A stretch of DNA of 64,000 bases from Allobosea sp. BK604 (GTDB taxonomy: Bacteria > Pseudomonadota > Alphaproteobacteria > Rhizobiales > Beijerinckiaceae): the NCBI RefSeq assembly GCF_004341515.1, contig NZ_SLZF01000007.1, positions 310,001-374,000 of the forward strand, in the 5' to 3' direction. The notes under the pieces are model-generated. The model saw nothing but the letters and a program-made list of their open reading frames with translations, did not search any database and was not told the origin of the DNA. The position numbers and the translations under genes are program-made. Shown in pieces: positions 33,683 through 42,120 of this stretch. Each line of letters starts with the position of its first letter. Position 1 is the first letter of the stretch.

Positions 33683-34021
33683 ATGAAAACCTTCTTCAAG
33701 GCGCTGATCCTCGTGCCGATCGCCCTCGCGATCGTGCTATTCTCCGTGGCGAACCGCGGCGCGGTGCAGGTCTCGCTCGACCCGATCAGCCGTGACGCGC
33801 CGCAACTCGTCTACAGCCTGCCGCTCTTCGCCGTCGTGCTGGGCTCGATCGCCATTGGCGTGCTGATCGGCGGCCTCGCCTCCTGGATCGCCCAGGGCAA
33901 GCACCGCAAGGCCGCCCGCCGCAGCCGCCGCGAGGTCGAGGCGTTGCGCAGCGAGACGCAGTCGCTGCGTGCTGCCGTGCCGGATTCCGCCCTGCCGGCC
34001 CTGACCCGCGGGAACGGCTGA
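33683..34021 (+). CDS. lapA: LapA-type (DUF1049) inner membrane protein
   Basis: A 112-residue protein with two membrane helices (about residues 6-24, ALILVPIALAIVLFSVANR, and 46-69, LPLFAVVLGSIAIGVLIGGLASW) followed by a basic coiled tail. In gammaproteobacteria LapA acts with LapB in control of lipopolysaccharide synthesis; here LapB is not in the window. The typical neighbour ihfB is upstream. It overlaps the next gene by one base (TGATG). Confidence 0.85.
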   Translation: MKTFFKALILVPIALAIVLFSVANRGAVQVSLDPISRDAPQLVYSLPLFAVVLGSIAIGVLIGGLASWIAQGKHRKAARRSRREVEALRSETQSLRAAVPDSALPALTRGNG

Positions 34022-34971
34022 TGCGGCTGTTCGACGCCGCGCAGATCGACGCGGCCCTCAGCTTCCCCGCCCTGATCGATACGCTGGCCGAGGCCTTTCG
34101 CAGCGACGGCGTCATGCCGCCACGCAACCATTACACGGTCGAGCGCCCGACGGAGAAAGGCGTGCTGCTGGTCATGCCGGCCTGGAGCGCTCCGAACGCC
34201 GAGAAGGGCTATATCGGCACCAAGGTCGTCTCGGTCTTCTTCGAGAACGGCAAGCGCAACCTGCCGGGCGTCATGGGCGCCTATTTGCTCATGGATGGCG
34301 ATACCGGCCAGCCGCTTGCGGTCTTTGACGGCAACCGTCTCACCGTCTGGCGCACGGCCGCCGCCTCGGCGCTGGCCTCACGCGCCATGTCCAACGAGCA
34401 CGCCTCGCATATGCTGATGGTCGGCGCGGGTGCGCTCGCGCCCTTCCTGATCAAGGCGCATCGCAGCGTCAGGCCGCTGACCGATATCGCCATCTGGGCG
34501 AGGCGGCCGGAGGCGGCGATCGAGCTGGCGGAGAAGCTGACAGCCGAGGGCATTCCGGTCCGCGCCACTACCGATCTCGAGGGCGAGGCGCGTACGGCCG
34601 ACATCATCTCCTGCGCCACCAATGCGACCGAGCCGCTGATCCACGGTCACTGGCTGAAGCGCACCGCCCATCTCGATTTGATCGGCGCCTTCACGATGCA
34701 GATGCGCGAGGTCGATGCCGACGCGTTGCACCGCGCCCGCGTCGTGGTCGACAGCGCCAAGGCGATCGAGGAGGGCGGCGATGTCGCCGTGGCGATCAAG
34801 GAAGGCAGCTACAGTGCGGATCAGGTTGCCGGCACCCTGACCGATCTCTGCCGCGGCACGATTGCCGGACCGGCGGAGGATGGCGGCATCACGCTGTTCA
34901 AGTCGGTCGGCGTCTCCATCGAGGATCTCGCCGCCGCGACCGCCGTCTGGGAGAACAGCCAGACCGGCTGA
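34021..34971 (+). CDS. Ornithine cyclodeaminase/mu-crystallin family protein
   Basis: A 316-residue NAD(P)-dependent enzyme. RNHYTVERPTEKGVLLVMPAW, the substrate-domain lysine in YIGTKVVSVFF, and the Rossmann segment HMLMVGAGALAPFLIKAHRSV fit the family. Members include ornithine cyclodeaminase, alanine dehydrogenase and ketimine reductase; the activity is not defined by sequence. It starts within the lapA stop and is probably cotranscribed. Confidence 0.88.
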   Translation: MRLFDAAQIDAALSFPALIDTLAEAFRSDGVMPPRNHYTVERPTEKGVLLVMPAWSAPNAEKGYIGTKVVSVFFENGKRNLPGVMGAYLLMDGDTGQPLAVFDGNRLTVWRTAAASALASRAMSNEHASHMLMVGAGALAPFLIKAHRSVRPLTDIAIWARRPEAAIELAEKLTAEGIPVRATTDLEGEARTADIISCATNATEPLIHGHWLKRTAHLDLIGAFTMQMREVDADALHRARVVVDSAKAIEEGGDVAVAIKEGSYSADQVAGTLTDLCRGTIAGPAEDGGITLFKSVGVSIEDLAAATAVWENSQTG

Positions 34972-35030
34972 GCGGTCTGGCTGTTGGTTACGAGATGATC
35001 GGACCGGATACCGTATCCCGCCCGATCATC

Positions 35031-35087
35031 CAGCTTCTTGTTTTCGCATCGGCTTTTCCGAAAACCGGAATCCACTTTTCGGGCCGA
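35031..35087. repeat. Family B repeat, copy 1
   Basis: 57 bases with CAGCTTCTTGTTTTCGCATC at one side and TTTTCGGGCCGA at the other, including the small palindrome CTTTTCCGAAAACCGG. Its inverted copy is at 43746-43802. It abuts the family A repeat at 35093. Confidence 0.85.
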
Positions 35088-35092
35088 GGCAC

Positions 35093-35196
35093 TAGAGCAT
35101 TTCCGCGTTTCTTCGAATCGCGAAAATTCTCTATCTACTTGTTTTGACGCATTTTCTTCACGCGAACCGGTATCCACTTCGCTCGAAAATGCTCTA
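35093..35196. repeat. Family A palindromic repeat, copy 4
   Basis: About 104 bases in opposite orientation to copies 1-3: TAGAGCATTTCCGCG at the left, TCGAAAATGCTCTA at the right. The last CTA (35194-35196) is the TAG stop of the small DUF3309 gene. Confidence 0.9.
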
Positions 35197-35367
35197 GACC
35201 CTGACCGGCGCTCCGCCGATAGCGCCGAGCAGCCATAGGACCAGCACGACGACGAGCACGAGGCCGACGACGCCGCCGAGGCCGCTCGGACCATAGGCGC
35301 GGTGGCCGTAATATCCGCCGCCGCCGAGCAGCAGAATGAGTAGCAGAACGATCAAAAGAGTGGACAT
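35194..35367 (-). CDS. Small DUF3309-type membrane protein
   Basis: A 57-residue membrane protein: a leucine-rich helix (STLLIVLLLILLLGGGGYYG), a GYGP-like loop (AYGPSGLGGVVG) and a second valine/leucine helix. This is the DUF3309 pattern of short two-helix proteins common in Hyphomicrobiales; function unknown. The ATG at 35367 follows GAAGGG. Its stop codon is given by a family A repeat. Confidence 0.82.
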   Translation of the reverse strand: MSTLLIVLLLILLLGGGGYYGHRAYGPSGLGGVVGLVLVVVLVLWLLGAIGGAPVRV

Positions 35368-35466
35368 CTGACGCCCTTCCCGCATTGGGTACGGTCTTCG
35401 CGACCGGGAATGCGGGAAAAACGTCAGAGGCGCCGCTCTGGTTCCGGCGCCGTTACTTGCGGCGTT

Positions 35467-36450
35467 CTACTCCGCCTTCGCGCCAACCTCGCGGATCAAC
35501 TCGCCCCATTTCTGCATCTCGCTCTGCAGGAAGGCTCCGAGCTCGGCCGGCGTGTTGCCGACCGGCTCGGCCGCGAGCGCATCCATCTTGCCGCGCAGCA
35601 CCGGGTCCGTGAGCCCGGCCTTGGTGTCGGTATGGATCTTCTCGATTACGGCCGGCGGTGTCTTCGCCGGAGCGAAGAGCGCGAACCAGGAGGAGACGTC
35701 GAAGCCCGGCACCGTCTCGGCGATCGGCGCGAAATCCGGCGCGGTCGGCGCGCGCTTGGCGGTGGTGATGCCGAAGCCGCGGATCGAGCCGGCCCGGACA
35801 TGCGGCAGGGCTTGGGTGATATTGTCGAAGATCAGGTCGATGCGCCCGGCGATCAGGTCCTGCGTCGCCTGGGCCGTGCCGCGATAGGGCACATGCACCA
35901 TCTTGGTGCCGGTCAGCTTCTGGAACAGCTCGCCGCAGAGATGCACCGAGGTGCCGATGCCGGAGGAGCCATAGGTCAGCTTGCCGGGATTGGCCTTGGC
36001 ATAGGCGATCAGCTCGGCCGTGTTCTTCACCGGCAGCTGGTTGTTGACGATCAGCAGGTTCGGCACCAGCGCGATCATGGTGATCGGCGCGAAATCCTTG
36101 ACCGGATCGTAGCTCAGCTTGGCGTAGAGATATTGGTTGGTCGCCATGCCGACCGAGGCGATCAGGAAGGTGTCGCCGTTGGGCTCGGCCTTGGCGACGG
36201 CGTCGCTGCCGATATTGCCGCCGGCGCCCGGCTTGTTCTCGACGACGATATTGGTGCCCCATGCATGGCCGAGCTTGTCGGCGACGAGCCGCGCCAGCAC
36301 GTCGGTGGCGCCCGCCGGCGGGAACGGCACGACGAGCCTGAGGGTGCGCCCCTGCGGCCAGTTGCTCTGGGCCGAGCCGGCGCGCGGGACGGCAAGGCTC
36401 GCGCCGAGGCCGCCGAGCAGCGCGCGGCGGTCGATCGTCATCATCGTCAT
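35467..36450 (-). CDS. TctC/Bug-type tricarboxylate-binding periplasmic protein
   Basis: A 327-residue exported solute receptor of the Bug/TctC family. A Tat-like signal (IDRRALLGGLGASLAVPRAGSAQ) is followed by RLVVPFPPAGATDVLARLVADKL, VVENKPGAGGNIGSDAVAKA and YGSSGIGTSVHLCGELFQ, all characteristic. Bug proteins bind carboxylates or amides such as citrate, aspartate or nicotinate and usually serve TctAB, but no TctAB genes are adjacent, so it is an orphan receptor here. GGAGGGG lies 8 bases before the ATG at 36450. Confidence 0.92.
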   Translation of the reverse strand: MTMMTIDRRALLGGLGASLAVPRAGSAQSNWPQGRTLRLVVPFPPAGATDVLARLVADKLGHAWGTNIVVENKPGAGGNIGSDAVAKAEPNGDTFLIASVGMATNQYLYAKLSYDPVKDFAPITMIALVPNLLIVNNQLPVKNTAELIAYAKANPGKLTYGSSGIGTSVHLCGELFQKLTGTKMVHVPYRGTAQATQDLIAGRIDLIFDNITQALPHVRAGSIRGFGITTAKRAPTAPDFAPIAETVPGFDVSSWFALFAPAKTPPAVIEKIHTDTKAGLTDPVLRGKMDALAAEPVGNTPAELGAFLQSEMQKWGELIREVGAKAE

Positions 36451-36600
36451 GGTCCGTCCCCTCCGGTCACGCAATTTTCGCTGCGGGTCAGGCCCGATTG
36501 CTGTGATGGGTGGGAAGCTGCCGTCTCGCGCCGGGATTGTCCATTCGCCATCCGGCTGAGGCCGCTTGACCCGGCTCGCCAGCCATGGCGATCTGCTGCC

Positions 36601-37548
36601 ATGCCTCGTTCGTACCGCCGATTCGTCCTTGCCGCCGCGCTGGCGGTGGCCGCGCTGGCGCCATGCCTCGCCCGCGCCCAGGATACAGCGTCCGAGGAGT
36701 CCAGGCGCCGCGCTGCCAATCTCGCCGCCTATCCCGAGGCGGCGCGGGCGCTTTTCGGCCAGAAGACCACGCCGGCGCATATGCCGCCGCAATCGATCGG
36801 CTCCTATGCCCGCGGCTGCCTTGCCGGCGGTGCCGCCCTGCCGCTCGATGGCGATGCCTGGCAGGTGATGCGGCTCAACCGCAACCGCAACTGGGGCCAT
36901 CCCGAGCTCATCGCCTATCTCGAGAAGCTCGCTCGCGACGTTCCCAGGATCAATGGCTGGCCGGGGCTGCTCGTCGGCGACATGTCCCAGGCGCGCGGCG
37001 GCCCGATGCTGACCGGCCATGCCTCGCATCAGATCGGGCTCGATGCCGATGTCTGGCTGACGCCGATGCCGCGCGACCGACTCGATCGCGACCAGCGCGA
37101 GAACATGCCGGCGGTCAACATGGCGCGGGCCGACTGGCGCGACGTCGACCCCAGGAACTGGACGCCGGCCCATACCAGGCTGTTGCGCGCGGTGGCGGCC
37201 GAGCCGCGCGTCGAGCGCATCTTCGTCAACCCGGCGCTCAAGGTCGCGCTCTGCCGCGAGTCAGGCTCGGACCGGGACTGGCTGAAGAAGGTCCGGCCGA
37301 TCTGGGGCCATAACTATCATTTCCACATCCGCCTGAGCTGCCCGCGCGGCATGGAGAGCTGCTCCGGCCAGGAACCGCCGAATTTCGGCGATGGCTGTGG
37401 CGCCGAGCTCGATGGCTGGATCCATCGCCAGCACGAGGCGATCTTCAACCCGCCGAAGCCCAAGCCCGGCCCCAAGCCGAAGCCCAAGCCGCCGATGTCC
37501 CTCGACGCCCTGCCGCCGGAATGCCGGCAGGTGCTGAACGCGCGCTGA
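36601..37548 (+). CDS. mepA: Penicillin-insensitive murein endopeptidase MepA
   Basis: A 315-residue periplasmic zinc peptidase of the LAS family. A signal peptide (RRFVLAAALAVAALAPCLARAQ) is followed by PQSIGSYARGCLAGG, and the zinc ligands GHASHQIGLDADVWLTPMP and HNYHFHIRLSCP. It cuts the D-Ala-mDAP cross-links of peptidoglycan. The tail has a Lys-Pro repeat (PKPKPGPKPKPKPPM) then CRQVLN. Ribosome site is weak. Its stop touches the stop of the convergent extensin-like gene with no gap. Confidence 0.93.
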   Translation: MPRSYRRFVLAAALAVAALAPCLARAQDTASEESRRRAANLAAYPEAARALFGQKTTPAHMPPQSIGSYARGCLAGGAALPLDGDAWQVMRLNRNRNWGHPELIAYLEKLARDVPRINGWPGLLVGDMSQARGGPMLTGHASHQIGLDADVWLTPMPRDRLDRDQRENMPAVNMARADWRDVDPRNWTPAHTRLLRAVAAEPRVERIFVNPALKVALCRESGSDRDWLKKVRPIWGHNYHFHIRLSCPRGMESCSGQEPPNFGDGCGAELDGWIHRQHEAIFNPPKPKPGPKPKPKPPMSLDALPPECRQVLNAR

Positions 37549-38718
37549 TCAGTAGCGAGGCCGGCTCGGGCCGCGCTGGTTTGCGCCATAGGCGAACGGA
37601 TCGCTCTGCGGCGTGATCTCCTCGGCCTGTTCCTGACCGGGCACGTCGACGACGCCGTTGCCATCGTCGTCGCCGACGATCAGCTCTTCGGTCGGTGGCA
37701 CTGAGCCCGGCAGCATCAGCGGCCCGCGCGCCTCGCTCGGCAGAGCCTCCGGCTGGTAGCGCGGTGTCATCTGCTGGGTGCGTTGCGGCGCTTGCTGGAG
37801 ATAGCGGCGCTGCGTGTCGAGATTCTGCGGCGCATCCTGATGCGCGATCGGATAGCCGCCATTGCCGCCATTGACCGATCCCGGCGGGCGCAGGCCCGAG
37901 CTCGGCTGGCGCAGCAGCCCGCCCGAGGTGCCGGCGACCATCGGCGGCGGCAGGGTCTGGCGCGTTGCCGGCTGCTGCTGTTGCAGCGCCATCCGGTCCG
38001 GACGCGCCGGATCGGGCGGCGGCAGGTTGTAGTTCGGCTCGTATTTGATGATCGGCTTGCAGATATGCCGGCCCTTGGAATGGCGGGCGAGGTCGATATG
38101 GATATGGTCGTAATGCATCGGATCCGCGCCCGGCCCGAGCACGGTCGAGAAATGCTGGCAGGCGCCGACGAAGACCTCGCGCAGGAAGTTCTGCTCCTCG
38201 GGCGAGCCACGCCAGCCATCCTTCACGGTAACGACGCGCCCGTCATTCAGCCGGAAGGAGAAGACGTCGACGGCATTGCCATAGGCGTGCTCGGAGGTGC
38301 GGGTCGTCGCCGTGCCGTTATTCATGGCGCGGCAGGAATAGGATCCGGCGCGCAGCTCGATCACCTGGGCGCCGAGGACGTTCATCGCCGCAGGCTGCAC
38401 CACCTCGGCCAGCCATTTATCGGTGGTCGCCACCACCGGGCAGCCGAGCGTGGCGTTGCTCGTGAGATGCACGCCGCCCCCGGAGAAGGCCGAGACCTTG
38501 AGCGGCTGCGTCATGCCGCAGGTGCCGGGACCGTCGATCGGCTTGTCGCGCAGGCTGACATAGGAGGAGAGCTGCACCTGCCGCGAGGAGAGGCAGGCGG
38601 CTTCCGCCTGGTCGCGCCAGGCCGCACGCTGCGGCTTCTGGAACTTGCCGCAGCCGGCGAGACCGGCGCCGATGACGCCGAGGGCGATGAGGGCGAGGTG
38701 TGAGCGTCGCATGACCAT
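37549..38718 (-). CDS. Extensin-family lipoprotein (M15-like peptidase fold)
   Basis: A 389-residue protein. The lipobox in IGAGLAGCGKFQ marks a lipoprotein. The extensin-like C-terminal domain follows, with GPGTCGMTQPLKVSAFSGGGV, SEHAYGNAVDVFSFRL and PMHYDHIHIDLARHSKG, where His and Asp resemble the zinc site of M15/LAS carboxypeptidases. The last 170 residues are a glutamine/proline-rich disordered tail. A peptidoglycan-modifying role fits, and mepA is the convergent neighbour. Start ATG 38718 or 38712 is open. Confidence 0.85.
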   Translation of the reverse strand: MVMRRSHLALIALGVIGAGLAGCGKFQKPQRAAWRDQAEAACLSSRQVQLSSYVSLRDKPIDGPGTCGMTQPLKVSAFSGGGVHLTSNATLGCPVVATTDKWLAEVVQPAAMNVLGAQVIELRAGSYSCRAMNNGTATTRTSEHAYGNAVDVFSFRLNDGRVVTVKDGWRGSPEEQNFLREVFVGACQHFSTVLGPGADPMHYDHIHIDLARHSKGRHICKPIIKYEPNYNLPPPDPARPDRMALQQQQPATRQTLPPPMVAGTSGGLLRQPSSGLRPPGSVNGGNGGYPIAHQDAPQNLDTQRRYLQQAPQRTQQMTPRYQPEALPSEARGPLMLPGSVPPTEELIVGDDDGNGVVDVPGQEQAEEITPQSDPFAYGANQRGPSRPRY

Positions 38719-38799
38719 TCAAATGCGAACGGTCAGATGAACGGTTTATTGACCGGGTGAGCCCCGGCCGCCACAGGCGGGCTATCTTTGCCGACGCGG

Positions 38800-38814
38800 T
38801 TAAGCCAGCGCTAA
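38800..38814. promoter_or_regulatory. CtrA-box-like site upstream of the extensin-family gene
   Basis: TTAA, 7 bases, CTAA: one mismatch to the alphaproteobacterial CtrA full site TTAA-N7-TTAA. It is 82 bases before the start of a cell-wall gene. Chance occurrence cannot be excluded. Confidence 0.25.
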
Positions 38815-38990
38815 CGGCCGGCTTCCGCCATTAAGTCGTGAGATGGCTGCTGCGTTGAAATCACAGCATTTTCCGGCGCATCCGCCCTATTCCTTAATGC
38901 CGCTTGGCCGGCTTCGCCTTGCCGTGCCAGATAGGCCGGACAGCAGGGATGGCGGCGAGCCCTGCTGCCCAAGGGGGATCGGAGAGCGGA

Positions 38991-40235
38991 ATGCTGAGAG
39001 CGCGTGAGATCGCCCGCCGGGCTGCGGTGGGACAGGATGCGGCTGCGGCCGAATTGAAGCGCAGCGCCGAGTTGATTTCCGCGAAGGACGGCGATGTCCG
39101 CGCCTTCGCCAGCCGGCCGGCCATGCTCGCGCCCGGCACAGGCCCGCTTGCCGGCATCGCCTGCGGCGTCAAGGACATCATCGACACCGCCGGCCTGCCG
39201 ACCGGCATGGGCTCGCCGATCTATGACGGCTGGCAGCCGCGCGCCGATGCGCCGATCGTCATGGCCCTCAAGGCTGCCGGCGCCACAGTCGCAGGCAAGA
39301 CCCAGACGACCGCCTTCGCCTTTCTCGATCCGGCCCCGACCCGCAATCCTCATGAGCTCGACGCGAGCCCGGGTGGTTCTTCCGCCGGCTCGGCGGCTGC
39401 GGTCGCGGCCGGCATGATCCCGCTCGCGCTCGGCACGCAGACCGGTGGCTCGGTCATCCGCCCCGCCGCCTATTGCGGTGTCGCCGCGATCAAGCCGTCC
39501 TACGCGCTGCTCCCGACCGTCGGCGTCAAGCCCTTCTCCTGGTCGCTCGACACGGTCGGGTTGATGGCGGCGAGCGCCGACGATCTCGGCTTCGCGCTGG
39601 CAGCGCTGACCGGCCGCTCGGACCTTGATGCCTCCCCCGCAGAGCTCAAGGGCCTGCGCATCGGCATCTCCCGCCAGGACTTCGCCGGCGCGTCCGATCC
39701 GGCCTCCGATGCCGCGCTGAAGCGCGTCGCCGATCTCGCTGCCTCGGCCGGCGCCAAACTGGTCGACCTCGCCAGCCCGGCGGCTCTGGCCGAAGCCTTC
39801 CAGGCCCATGGCCCGCTGCAGGATTTCGAGGCGGTGCAGGCGCTGGCCTGGGAATATGCCGAGCATCGCGCCAGCCTTCCGCCCAAGCTCCGCGCCTATC
39901 TCGAAAGCGCCCGGGCGACGACCCCGCGTCAATATGACGAGGCGAGGCGGCTCTCGCGCCGCGGCCGCGACGCCTGCCGCGATGTCTTCGCCGAGGTGGA
40001 TGTCGTCATCAGCCATGCCGCACCCGGCGAAGCACCAGCCACTCTGGCCTCGACCGGAGATTCGAAATTCAACCGGCTCTGGACCTTGCTGGGTACTCCC
40101 TGTGCCACAATTCCCCTGATGAGGGGTCCGCGGGGCCTGCCCGTGAGCTTTCAGATCATCGGACGTTTTGGCCATGATGACCATGTCATTGCAGTGGCGA
40201 AGGCCCTGGAAAAGCTTGTCGGTTCAATCGGCTGA
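38991..40235 (+). CDS. Amidase signature family enzyme
   Basis: A 414-residue amidase. The Ser-cisSer-Lys triad is visible: Lys in IACGVKDIIDTAGLPTG, cis-Ser and nucleophile in ASPGGSSAGSAAAVAAGMIPLALGTQTGGSVIRPAAYCG. It hydrolyses a carboxamide in the cytoplasm; the substrate is not clear, and it lacks GatA context (no gatB/gatC nearby). The ATG at 38991 has GGAG 6 bases upstream; a longer reading is not supported. Confidence 0.9.
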   Translation: MLRAREIARRAAVGQDAAAAELKRSAELISAKDGDVRAFASRPAMLAPGTGPLAGIACGVKDIIDTAGLPTGMGSPIYDGWQPRADAPIVMALKAAGATVAGKTQTTAFAFLDPAPTRNPHELDASPGGSSAGSAAAVAAGMIPLALGTQTGGSVIRPAAYCGVAAIKPSYALLPTVGVKPFSWSLDTVGLMAASADDLGFALAALTGRSDLDASPAELKGLRIGISRQDFAGASDPASDAALKRVADLAASAGAKLVDLASPAALAEAFQAHGPLQDFEAVQALAWEYAEHRASLPPKLRAYLESARATTPRQYDEARRLSRRGRDACRDVFAEVDVVISHAAPGEAPATLASTGDSKFNRLWTLLGTPCATIPLMRGPRGLPVSFQIIGRFGHDDHVIAVAKALEKLVGSIG

Positions 40236-40383
40236 GTGCTTTTATCCCCAAATCAATTCAATGATTTAACCAAGAATTAGGCATACTCTAGGCTCCGCTG
40301 CTGCACTGCCACATGTTTGCCCCCTTGCGGCCATCGCCAATTCTGCTAGCGTCGGTGACAGGTCAATGACAAAGGAGGATGAG

Positions 40384-40467
40384 ATGAGCCTCACGCTAAG
40401 TCTCGACCGGTTGGCGATGGGCGCGGCCTTCGTGTTCATGATTGCCATTGTGTTGGGAGCGTTCTGA
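40384..40467 (+). CDS. 27-residue hydrophobic small protein
   Basis: ATG at 40384 and TGA at 40465-40467 encode 27 residues, MSLTLSLDRLAMGAAFVFM followed by IAIVLGAF. A short polar N terminus leads into one membrane helix of about 17 residues. A near-consensus ribosome site, AAAGGAGG (40371-40378), lies 5 bases upstream, and a perfect terminator begins 46 bases after the stop. This monocistronic layout strongly suggests real expression. A small inner-membrane protein is likely; function unknown. Confidence 0.65.
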   Translation: MSLTLSLDRLAMGAAFVFMIAIVLGAF

Positions 40468-40513
40468 CAGACGTCAGTCTCAAGTCGAAAAGACCGCAGG
40501 AGCCATTGAACAG

Positions 40514-40548
40514 AACGCCGCCGGACAAGGGTCCGGCGGCGTTTCTCA
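40514..40548 (+). terminator. Strong Rho-independent-like terminator after the small protein
   Basis: AACGCCGCCGGAC and GTCCGGCGGCGTT make a 13-pair perfect stem around AAGG, followed by TCTCATT. It ends the small transcript and may also serve the convergent gene at 40579. Confidence 0.85.
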
Positions 40549-40578
40549 TTGTTCGGCTTGTTCCGCCCCAGCGGGCGA

Positions 40579-40902
40579 TCAGCTCTCGGGGCAGGGGTTC
40601 TCGGTCACCTCCCAGGACATCATGTTGATGACCCGGCCGCAATTGGCGAGCCGCCGGCCTTGGTTCGTCCGGATGCAGGCGCTCGCGCCCTCGGCGATCT
40701 TGCGGCCGTCGCTCCAGCAGAAGCAGAGCGGCTCGGGCGCTTGCGCCAGCCGCGGCGGATCGACCGGAACCGGCTGCTCCTGCGCGGGACTTGCCGTGGC
40801 GGGATTTGCCGTGAATGAGGCCAGCGACAGAGCGCTGGCGAGAGCGAGGCTGCGCAGCATGCGCGGTCCGTCGCGGTGTGGCCTCGGTGCGATCCTTGTC
40901 AT
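40579..40902 (-). CDS. Small exported cysteine-containing protein
   Basis: About 107 residues. The start at 40902 (MTRIAPRPHRDGPRM) has GGGAG 8 bases upstream and gives a long basic signal region followed by LRSLALASALSLASFTANPATA. The mature part has a Pro/Gln linker and a C-terminal stretch with four cysteines (EPLCFCWSDGRK, ASACIRTNQGRRLANCGRV, NPCPES). The family is unknown to me; disulfides in the periplasm are likely. It is divergent from the Tim44-domain gene. Confidence 0.7.
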   Translation of the reverse strand: MTRIAPRPHRDGPRMLRSLALASALSLASFTANPATASPAQEQPVPVDPPRLAQAPEPLCFCWSDGRKIAEGASACIRTNQGRRLANCGRVINMMSWEVTENPCPES

Positions 40903-40996
40903 AGGCTCACTCCCCTCGCCGATAGGGCCAACGGCGAGACTTGAGCGTAGCACGGCCAACGGAATCGTCCAGAAAACAAGTTGTAACATTATAACT

Positions 40997-41010
40997 TCGA
41001 CTTAAGTCGA
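40997..41010. promoter_or_regulatory. Perfect 14-base palindrome in a divergent promoter region
   Basis: TCGACTTAAGTCGA is fully self-complementary and lies between the exported-protein gene (leftward) and the Tim44-domain gene (rightward). A regulator site is possible; no regulator gene is adjacent. Confidence 0.3.
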
Positions 41011-41084
41011 TAGACCTTGTCCTCTTCGAAAGTAGAGGCCATATTCGGCGCGCAGAGAGCCCAGGGGGGGCTCCGGGAGGAAAC

Positions 41085-42068
41085 ATGTCCCTGATTTCGC
41101 TTGCCCGTCATGGTCGCTTCGTCGCCTTGCTCGCCGGCGCACTTGTACTCGTTCCAATCATCGCCGAGGCGCGTCCCGGCGGCGGCCGTAGCGTCGGCAG
41201 CCGCGGCGCCCGCACCGAGTCGGCCCCGGCCCCGACCAATACCGCGCCGAATGGCGCCCAGACCTTCCAGCGCAGTGCGACGCCGTCTCCGGCGCAAGCT
41301 GCTCCGGCGGCTGGCGCGGCTGCCGCTGCTCAGGCAGCCCGGCCGTCCATGGCCCGTAACCTGATGATGGGTCTCGGGGCTGGCCTGCTCGGCGCCGGCC
41401 TGTTCGGCATGCTTTCGGGCTCCGGCTTCTTCAGCGGTCTCGCCTCGTTCGCGGGCTTCCTCGGCTTCCTGCTGCAGATCGGCCTAATCGCCGGCCTGAT
41501 CTTCCTGGCGGTGCGCTTCTTCCGTCGGCGCTCCGAGCCGCAGCTCGCCACGGCCAACGGCCCGATGGCGCGCGAGGCTTATCAGCCCCAGCAGCCGCAG
41601 GCTCCGCGTCCGATGTTCGGCGGTCTCGGTGGCGGCATGGCGCGCGCGCCGAAGCCGATCGAGTTCGATCCGGCCCCGGAGGACTTCAATAGCTTCGAGC
41701 GCCTGCTCGGCGAGGTCAACGCGGCCTATTCGAACGAGGATCAGCAGGCTCTGCGCCGGCTCCTGACGCCGGAAATGGTCGGCCACTTCGCCGATGACCT
41801 GGCCGAGAACGCCCGTAAGGGCCTCGTCGACCGTGTCTCGGACGTCAAGCTGCTCCAGGGCGATCTCGCCGAGGCTTGGCGTGAGGGCAACGTCGAGTAC
41901 GCCACTGTCGCGATGCGCTTCAGCGTGATCAATGCGCTGACCGAGCGCACCACCGGCCGCGTCGTCGAGGGCCATGCCAGCATCGCCCAGGAGGCGACCG
42001 AGCTCTGGACCTTCGTGCGCGAGCGCAGCGGCGACTGGAAGCTCTCGGCGATCCAGTCCGCGGGCTAA
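41085..42068 (+). CDS. Tim44-domain membrane protein
   Basis: A 327-residue protein. An N-terminal signal or membrane segment (GRFVALLAGALVLVPIIAEA) is followed by a Gly/Arg and Ala/Pro-rich linker, a glycine-rich hydrophobic region with two helices (LMMGLGAGLLGAGLFGML and GFLGFLLQIGLIAGLIFLAVRFF), and a C-terminal Tim44-like domain from about residue 200 (FERLLGEVNAAYSNEDQQALRRLLTPEM, WREGNVEYATVAMRFSVIN). Bacterial members are membrane associated with unclear roles. GGGAGG precedes the ATG. A terminator follows. Confidence 0.88.
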   Translation: MSLISLARHGRFVALLAGALVLVPIIAEARPGGGRSVGSRGARTESAPAPTNTAPNGAQTFQRSATPSPAQAAPAAGAAAAAQAARPSMARNLMMGLGAGLLGAGLFGMLSGSGFFSGLASFAGFLGFLLQIGLIAGLIFLAVRFFRRRSEPQLATANGPMAREAYQPQQPQAPRPMFGGLGGGMARAPKPIEFDPAPEDFNSFERLLGEVNAAYSNEDQQALRRLLTPEMVGHFADDLAENARKGLVDRVSDVKLLQGDLAEAWREGNVEYATVAMRFSVINALTERTTGRVVEGHASIAQEATELWTFVRERSGDWKLSAIQSAG

Positions 42069-42092
42069 AGGCGGCACATTCGGAATAACAGG

Positions 42093-42120
42093 ACGGCCGG
42101 GGCAACCCGGCCGTTTTTGT
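42093..42120 (+). terminator. Rho-independent terminator after the Tim44-domain gene
   Basis: ACGGCCGGG and CCCGGCCGT pair perfectly around GCAA, followed by TTTTGTTT. It is 24 bases after the stop. Confidence 0.92.

Noticed and set aside
36451..37173. N-terminal extension of the TctC-type protein to 568 residues
   Set aside because: The extension is antisense to mepA and would bury the Tat-like signal peptide; GGAGGGG precedes the ATG at 36450.
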